Source: Chloroflexota bacterium
GTDB taxonomy: Bacteria; Chloroflexota; Dehalococcoidia; Bin125
Assembly (NCBI GenBank): GCA_028874365.1
Contig: JAPPJZ010000018.1
Span: forward strand, 1 to 64,000
Reading direction: 5' to 3'
DNA length: 64,000 nucleotides
Shown here: positions 59,290-64,000 of the stretch, piece by piece
How positions within the stretch are numbered: the first letter of the stretch is position 1
Layout: every line of letters begins with the position of its first letter
Notes under the pieces: generated by a model
The model's input: only the letters and a program-made list of their open reading frames with translations
Databases searched by the model: none
Told to the model about the DNA's origin: nothing
Position numbers and translations under genes: made by a program

Positions 59290-60099
59290 ATGCCGGACCC
59301 ACGCGAGCTGGTGGCGGAGACGTACCTGCAGTTCGCAGAGGACCTGGCGGACGCATCCGGCGAGGCGATCCGGCCGTGGTTTCGCAGCGAGTTGGATGTC
59401 GAACGCAAGGGCGACGGCTCGCCGGTGACGCAGGCGGATCGGTCGGCGGAGCAGGCGATCCGCGAGCGGATTTCGGATCTCTATCCGGATCATGGGGTGA
59501 TGGGCGAAGAATTCGGATCGGAGCGGACGGATTCGGAATGGGTGTGGGTGATCGATCCGATCGACGGGACCGGCGCATTCGTGTCGGGATTGCCGACCTT
59601 CGGGACGCTGATCGCACTGGTTCAGGACGGCAAGCCAGTGCTGGGCGTACTTGACCAACCGATATTGCGGGAGCGTTGGTCGGGCATGTGTTTCGCCGAT
59701 GTGAGGCCTCGTACTACACACAACTCACAGGTTGTCCACACGTCGTCAACCACGGATTTACAAGCGTCGATCGGTTTCGCGACCGATCCGACGATGTTCA
59801 AGGGCTCGGCGCGGAGTGGTTGGGAGACACTTTCATCGTCGTTCGAGCGGGTCAGGTACGGGATCGACTGTTACGCGTACGGGCTGCTGGCATCGGGCTA
59901 TGTGGACATTGTGTGCGAAGCCTCGTTGAAGTCCTGGGACTACCTGGCGCTGGCGCCGATCGTGCGCGGCGCCGGCGGGCGGATGACCGACTGGAGCGGA
60001 TCAGAGCTCACGCTGGAGTCGGGCGATCGGGTGCTGGCGAGCGCGAATGCACGACTGCATCGGGCCGCGATCTCACGGCTTGAGGCAGCGGAGGGCTAG
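59290..60099 (+). CDS. Inositol monophosphatase-family phosphatase
   Basis: 269 residues. The Li-sensitive phosphatase motifs are [27 protein letters not shown] and [18 protein letters not shown]. It removes phosphate from inositol-1(3)-phosphate; related HisN-type enzymes act on histidinol phosphate and cannot be excluded, but the divergent neighbour ino1 favours inositol. The ATG is preceded by GGGG-rich sequence with no strict ribosome-binding site. Confidence 0.85.
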   Translation: MPDPRELVAETYLQFAEDLADASGEAIRPWFRSELDVERKGDGSPVTQADRSAEQAIRERISDLYPDHGVMGEEFGSERTDSEWVWVIDPIDGTGAFVSGLPTFGTLIALVQDGKPVLGVLDQPILRERWSGMCFADVRPRTTHNSQVVHTSSTTDLQASIGFATDPTMFKGSARSGWETLSSSFERVRYGIDCYAYGLLASGYVDIVCEASLKSWDYLALAPIVRGAGGRMTDWSGSELTLESGDRVLASANARLHRAAISRLEAAEG

Positions 60100-60205
60100 G
60101 AACAGGTCCTGTTTTCGGTAGACATGTGGACAGCCGGTGGAATGTACTGGCCACTTCGTGGATAACGATCCGGGCGAGGAGATTGCCGGGATCTGGCGTT
60201 CCTGG

Positions 60206-60427
60206 TTAGCCGGCGGCGTCGGCGTGGGCCTTGACCTTGCGCAGGACGGGGAGCCCGGTGCGGGGATTCTCGACGATCTCGTAGCCATCGGGGACGGCAT
60301 CGATCGCACCGGGCTTCTCGGACTTGGCGAAGAAGTAGATGCGCTGCGAATGGTGGTTACGCAGTTCGATGTCGCGGGCGTGGAGGAAGTAGGTCTCGTG
60401 CCGACCGTTGGTGGTGGAAAAAGCCAT
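60206..60427 (-). CDS. Conserved small hypothetical protein (73 aa)
   Basis: The ATG lies nine bases after GGAAGG; a longer frame upstream lacks such a site. The product reads MAFSTTNGRHETYFLHARDIELR...IYFFAKSEKPGAIDAVPDGYEIVENPRTGLPVLRK. This is strand-rich and of the style of a widespread short protein with the GRHETYFLH motif, whose function is unknown to me. It is convergent with the monophosphatase gene. Confidence 0.7.
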   Translation of the reverse strand: MAFSTTNGRHETYFLHARDIELRNHHSQRIYFFAKSEKPGAIDAVPDGYEIVENPRTGLPVLRKVKAHADAAG

Positions 60428-60473
60428 GTCTGGCAGCCTTCCGATCACTTGTCGCGCTATTGATCAAGTGCCT

Positions 60474-61529
60474 ATGCCGTTACGTCATATATTCAAGCGA
60501 CTTTGGAGCGAGTTGTCAATCCAGCGAGGAATATTCGTTACGTCTAGTGTTCAGCGATTGTTGAGGATTTGGGGATGGCCACTGGCGGCGTTGATCACCG
60601 TCGGCGTTGCGTGCGGCGGTCCGGGCAACGAGCAGTCGACAACCGGGCCGCCGGACGCCGATGCGTGGACGGTCGCGCAGCGCGAGGAGGACGCTCGCTG
60701 GCTGCCGATCCTGGCCACGCAGGACCTCGCGGTCGGGGTCAAACGGATTGCGTTCACGCTCGAGGGGCTCTCGGCGAACGAGGAGCTCCCGACCGTCCGC
60801 GTGTCGCTGTTTGAGCTCGACGAGGACCGCGAGAACCCGGTCTCGGTTCAGTACGCGCGATTCATCAGTTACGACCCGAGCGTAGGGATCGTGGCGCATG
60901 GTCACGCCAATGCTTCGGTCTCGGACCGGGCACTGCCGGTCGGCCGGGGGGTGTATGTCGTGCCGGTGCGACTGAGCGCTGCGGGGTTGTGGGGGTTGCT
61001 GCTGGACATGTCATCGGATGCGGGGGCTGAGACTGTTCGGTTGCGTTTCTCGGTGCGGGAGCGGCAGGCGGCTCCTCGGGTGGGCGAGCGGGCGCCATCG
61101 GTCGAGTCGCGAACTCGCGGCGACGTTTCGGCGCTGGTGGAGCTGACATCGGATCCGGAGCCGGAGCCGGGTCTGTACGTGCTCTCGATCGCGGAAGCGC
61201 TGGCGCTGGAGCGTCCGCTGTTGCTGGCGTTTGCGACGCCGGCGTTCTGCCACTCTCGGACGTGCGCGCCGGTGCTTGAGGCGGTCAAAGCGGTGTGGCG
61301 CGAGTTCTCGACGGAGATATCTGGCATCCACGTCGAGGTGTTCGAGAATCCGGATACGCCGACGCGACTGGTTGAGGCTGAGGCATTCGTCGCGTGGCGT
61401 TTGCCGTCGGAGCCGTGGGTGTTCGTCGTCGACGCCGAGGGGGTGATTCGCTACGCGTTCGAGGGGGCGGTGACGGAGGAGGAGTTGCGGTCGGCGGTTG
61501 AGTGGGTGGTTCAGGAGGGGTCAGGCTGA
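60474..61529 (+). CDS. Lipoprotein with thioredoxin-like C-terminal domain
   Basis: About 351 residues if started at the first plausible ATG; a TTG (60513) four bases after GGAG is an alternative. The hydrophobic segment GWPLAALITVGVACGG ends in a lipobox. The middle is a beta-rich domain. The C-terminal ~140 residues look like a TlpA-type thioredoxin fold with FATPAFCHSRTCAPVLEAV (Cys-x4-Cys in place of CxxC) and WVFVVDAEGVIRYAFEGAV. It probably acts as a membrane-attached extracytoplasmic redox protein. A second thioredoxin-fold gene follows. Confidence 0.7.
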   Translation: MPLRHIFKRLWSELSIQRGIFVTSSVQRLLRIWGWPLAALITVGVACGGPGNEQSTTGPPDADAWTVAQREEDARWLPILATQDLAVGVKRIAFTLEGLSANEELPTVRVSLFELDEDRENPVSVQYARFISYDPSVGIVAHGHANASVSDRALPVGRGVYVVPVRLSAAGLWGLLLDMSSDAGAETVRLRFSVRERQAAPRVGERAPSVESRTRGDVSALVELTSDPEPEPGLYVLSIAEALALERPLLLAFATPAFCHSRTCAPVLEAVKAVWREFSTEISGIHVEVFENPDTPTRLVEAEAFVAWRLPSEPWVFVVDAEGVIRYAFEGAVTEEELRSAVEWVVQEGSG

Positions 61530-61566
61530 ACGCTAGGCTGGTAGCGAAGCGAGCGTGAGGATTGAT

Positions 61567-62433
61567 ATGGCGCTGGCGGCGTCGGAGCGGGCGCAGATTC
61601 GGCAGCAGTTTGCTGCGATCGATGGCCCGCTGAAGCTGGAGTACTACCACCAGAGCCCGCGTCGGGTGATGGTTCCGGGCCGCCCGGAGAAACCGAGCTG
61701 TGAACTGGCGAAGGAGCTGTACGAGGAACTTGCAGCGCTCTCGGACCACATTTCGTTGACCATCTATGAGCATGAGGAATCGGAGGAGCAGGCCAAACGG
61801 CGCGACATTGTCGATGTGCCCTGCGTTTTGATACGCGGGGAATTGAATCGTCCGCTGCGCTTCTACGGCGCGCCGAACGGACACCTGATGGTGGCGATGA
61901 TCCGGTCGATGGTGCTGGCTTCGACGCGACAGGCAAAGCCGGCGGTCAGGATGAAGCGGGCGCTGGGCAAGCTGCGGCGTCCGACGCGTCTGCGTCTGCT
62001 GGGTTCGGCGTCGGATCCGATCGCTGGGCAGGCGGCGTTGGCGGCGTGCTCGGTGGCTCTGCTCTCGCCGAAGCTGCAGACGGACGTGTTTGCGATCGAG
62101 GAATTCAGCGATATCGGGGCGCGGTCCGGGGTGACGGCGCTGCCGGCGTTGTTCATCGACGATCGACGGTTTGCGGCGGGTCTGGTCGACCCATTGGAGC
62201 TGGTCGAGTTCATTGGACTGTGGCAGGCGAATCCGGAGAAAGCGCAACTGAATCCGCCGCGAACGCAGCCTGGCTCGGCGACCGCGTGGCGTCCGCCGCA
62301 ACCGGCGCAGCCGCAGCGGGAGGCGGCGCCGATCGATCCGATCGCGGCCGCGGCGGGGCGGGCGCGCGAACCGGTGGGGACTCCCGAGGGCATGCGCCGC
62401 ACAGCGGGCGGCCTGATTGTGCCGAATCGGTAG
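61567..62433 (+). CDS. Double thioredoxin-fold protein (glutaredoxin/PDO-like, cysteines mostly lost)
   Basis: 288 residues from the ATG after GAGG. Residues ~1-120 and ~130-215 each look like a thioredoxin fold, as in archaeal protein disulfide oxidoreductases: ALSDHISLTIYEHEESEEQ and RLLGSASDPIAGQAALAAC with TALPALFIDDRRFAAGL. The first site keeps one cysteine (KPSCELAKEL); the second has none in the CPYC position. A proline/alanine-rich tail follows. It may be a non-redox adaptor or a monothiol enzyme. Located between a thioredoxin-like lipoprotein and prfB. Confidence 0.65.
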   Translation: MALAASERAQIRQQFAAIDGPLKLEYYHQSPRRVMVPGRPEKPSCELAKELYEELAALSDHISLTIYEHEESEEQAKRRDIVDVPCVLIRGELNRPLRFYGAPNGHLMVAMIRSMVLASTRQAKPAVRMKRALGKLRRPTRLRLLGSASDPIAGQAALAACSVALLSPKLQTDVFAIEEFSDIGARSGVTALPALFIDDRRFAAGLVDPLELVEFIGLWQANPEKAQLNPPRTQPGSATAWRPPQPAQPQREAAPIDPIAAAAGRAREPVGTPEGMRRTAGGLIVPNR

Positions 62434-62525
62434 TACGCTGATTGAGTCGGAACGGCGGACGCCGTTCGAGGCGAGATACCCGTGACGAGCGCGGGAATGC
62501 CGGTTACGTGTAGCGGAGATGCGCT

Positions 62526-63663
62526 GTGGTTGGTGTTGACGATCTGGGAGAAGCGCTGAAGGCGTTGTCGGAGCGATTGCACGACGTCCTGGAGCGTCTT
62601 TGACCTGACCTCGGTGGAGGCGGAGGCGTCGCGGCTGGAGGCCGAGTCGATGGCGTCCGGATTCTGGGACGATGCGGAGCGAGCACGCTCGGTGATGAAG
62701 AGGCTGGCCGCTCGCCAGCGCACGATCGAAACGTGGCGGGGTCTTGAAACGCGGCTGAACGAGGCGGTGGAGTTGTTGGAGTTGGCCGACGACGAGGAAC
62801 TCGCCGGTGATTTGGCCTCTGAAGCGTCCGCAATTGAGGGAGAGATTGAACGGCGCTCGTTCGAGTTGGCGTTCTCGGGTCCGTACGACGACCGCTCGGC
62901 GGTGATCGCGATCTATGCCGGGGCGGGCGGGATCGACTCGCAGGACTGGACGGAGATGCTGCTGCGGATGTATCAGCGCTGGGCCGAGCGAGCGGGCTTC
63001 GCGGTCGACCTGGTCGACCTGGTTGAAGGTGAAGAGGCGGGGTTCAAGTCGGCGACGCTCGAGGTCAAGGGCGAAGCGGACGGCGGCGGCGCGTACGGCT
63101 GGCTGCGCTCGGAACATGGGGTGCATCGATTGGTGCGGATCTCGCCGTTCGACCAGAATCATGCGCGGCATACGTCGTTCGCGCGGGTGGAGATCATGCC
63201 GGAGACCGAGGGCGCTGCGGAGGTGGAGATCGACGAGGAGGAGATCAAGATCGATGTCTACCGGGCCTCGGGTAACGGCGGTCAGAACGTGCAAAAGAAC
63301 TCGACGGCGGTACGGATTACTCATCTGCCGACGGGATTCGTCGTGAGTTGCCAGAACGAGCGCTCGCTGCGGCGCAACCGCGAGTCGGCGATGCGCGTGC
63401 TCGAGGCACGGTTGCTGATGCTGGAGGAGCAGAAGCGGGAGGAAGAGCGGCTCGCGATCCGGGGAGATCACATCGAGGCGGGCTGGGGGAATCAGATACG
63501 TTCGTACGTGTTGCAGCCGTACCGGATGGTGAAGGATTTGCGCACCCAACACGAAACCTCGGATACCGAACGGGTCCTCGACGGGGACCTGGACGAGTTC
63601 CTTCGCGCATCGCTGAAGCATCAGATTGGGCAGGATGCGGCGCGGGCGGAGGCGGTCGCGTGA
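62526..63663 (+). CDS. prfB: Peptide chain release factor 2, needs +1 frameshift
   Basis: The start frame (GTG) reads 25 codons to a TGA; after a +1 shift at CTT-TGA it continues as LDLTSVEAEASRLEAE for a total of 378 residues, the usual RF2 length. The stop-codon recognition motif SPF is in LVRISPFDQNHARH, and GGQ lies in ASGNGGQNVQKNS, which triggers peptide release. RF2 reads UGA and UAA. Low RF2 lets ribosomes pause at the in-frame TGA and shift, which raises RF2, the known autoregulation. The stop overlaps the start of the next gene (GTGA). Confidence 0.95.
62591..62604 (+). promoter_or_regulatory. Programmed +1 frameshift site of prfB
   Basis: GGAG, then CGT, CTT, TGA, C. A Shine-Dalgarno-like GGAG lies three bases before CTT, the same distance as AGGGGG in E. 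coli prfB, and TGAC is the favoured poor-context stop. The P-site leucyl-tRNA slips from CTT to TTT. Confidence 0.9.
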
Positions 63664-64000
63664 AGCGCGTAGGTCTGCTGCTGGCGACGGCCGGGATCAT
63701 TGCGGCGGCATGGACGTTCATGGCGTCGGTCTCGCCGCTGAGCGCGCAGTCGGCCGAGGAGGGTCCGACCGTACAGGGGACGCGGTTTGAGAACGCCTGG
63801 CCGGACTCGGTCACCGTGACATCGCTCGTCGGTGGAGCTGAAGATGTTGAGTCGGCGACGTTCCTGTACGCAGTGCTGCCTGAGGGGGCGCTGACGCGCG
63901 AGCCAGCCGAGGTGGCGAGCGGTGATGTGACTCGCGTCACGGCCGTGTTCCCGACCCGCGATCCGATGCTCTGGATTCCCGCCGGGGCCGACTTCGAGTG
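63660..64000 (+). CDS. Secreted protein, peptidase-MA-family-like N-terminus (runs off right edge)
   Basis: The GTG overlaps the prfB stop. The first ~113 residues are in the window: a signal peptide (LLLATAGIIAAAWTFMAS, cleavage after LSAQA-like) and a beta-rich domain with FENAWPDSVTVTSLVGG and a typical closing segment FPTRDPMLWIPAGADFEW. This N-terminal domain commonly precedes the peptidase-MA zinc protease domain in Chloroflexota-type proteins; the rest is not visible. Coupling to prfB by overlap is seen directly. Confidence 0.6.
   Translation, partial: MKRVGLLLATAGIIAAAWTFMASVSPLSAQSAEEGPTVQGTRFENAWPDSVTVTSLVGGAEDVESATFLYAVLPEGALTREPAEVASGDVTRVTAVFPTRDPMLWIPAGADFE

Noticed and set aside
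60101-60113. AACAGGTCCTGTT dyad followed by TTT as a terminator after the monophosphatase gene
   Set aside because: The stem is only six pairs with a one-base centre, too tight for a hairpin loop; at most a small operator-like dyad.
61285-63621. 778-codon minus-strand frame over prfB and thioredoxin-like genes
   Set aside because: The plus strand carries RF2 with SPF and GGQ motifs; the reverse frame is low-complexity.

Overview
The window is GC-rich, densely coded bacterial chromosome. No rRNA or tRNA gene was seen. The gene content points to a Chloroflexota-like bacterium, with an actinobacterium as the main alternative. The grounds are a 367-residue actinobacterial-type inositol-phosphate synthase beside phosphatidylinositol-phosphate synthase and acyl/glycosyltransferases, an F420-type luciferase-like oxidoreductase, tandem DinB proteins, an ADP-forming acyl-CoA synthetase split over two genes, and many short intergenic palindromes. 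This placement is inference; no marker phylogeny was possible.

1-24.4 kb is accessory and scarred. It opens with the N-terminus of a serine recombinase, a LytM/M23-like secreted protein and a replication-relaxation-type protein. Then come a solute-binding lipoprotein and a von Willebrand-A lipoprotein whose frame is broken exactly at its metal-binding motif. An IS21-type element (about 11.7-15.8 kb) carries a second, ISNCY-type element in its left end, flanked by CTCAT repeats. A solo ISNCY end fused to an IS21-type end lies near 17.4-17.6 kb. From 17.6 to 24.4 kb there is a defence-like patch: an IS-truncated coiled-coil/winged-helix protein, a HelD-like helicase with C-terminal zinc ribbons, a TIR-domain protein with a beta-rich C-terminal domain, an IS5-family element and a truncated DUF262 (GmrS-type) gene.

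24.4-51.4 kb is mostly intact housekeeping and metabolic sequence. It holds acyl-CoA synthetase subunits, acetyl-CoA synthetase, a lone terminase-like ATPase/nuclease, rhodanese, HAD phosphatase, three consecutive DinB proteins, a hydroxyacid dehydrogenase overlapping a phosphoribosyltransferase, two linked coiled-coil proteins sharing a C-terminal domain, zinc-binding small proteins, nitronate monooxygenase, a Phd/VapC toxin-antitoxin pair with an apparent CTG start, acyl-CoA dehydrogenase, a phosphotriesterase-like hydrolase and an F420-type oxidoreductase. A palindromic intergenic repeat first appears at 29.9 kb and recurs ten times up to 58 kb, always in the same orientation.

51.5-60.1 kb is a coherent inositol-lipid locus: CDP-alcohol phosphatidyltransferase, glycosyltransferase, PHP phosphoesterase, two acyltransferases, a metallo-beta-lactamase-fold hydrolase and inositol-3-phosphate synthase on the minus strand, with a divergent inositol monophosphatase-like gene. 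Together they could make phosphatidylinositol and a glycosylated, acylated (PIM-like) derivative. The window ends with two thioredoxin-fold proteins, prfB (RF2) with its autoregulatory programmed +1 frameshift site, and the start of a secreted protein.

No single gene set here is demonstrably a new system. The best candidates for novelty are the paired coiled-coil proteins at 39.2-41.2 kb, the helicase/TIR/DUF262 patch, the small overlapping gene pair at 26.9-27.5 kb, and the PIM-like locus outside its usual host group.
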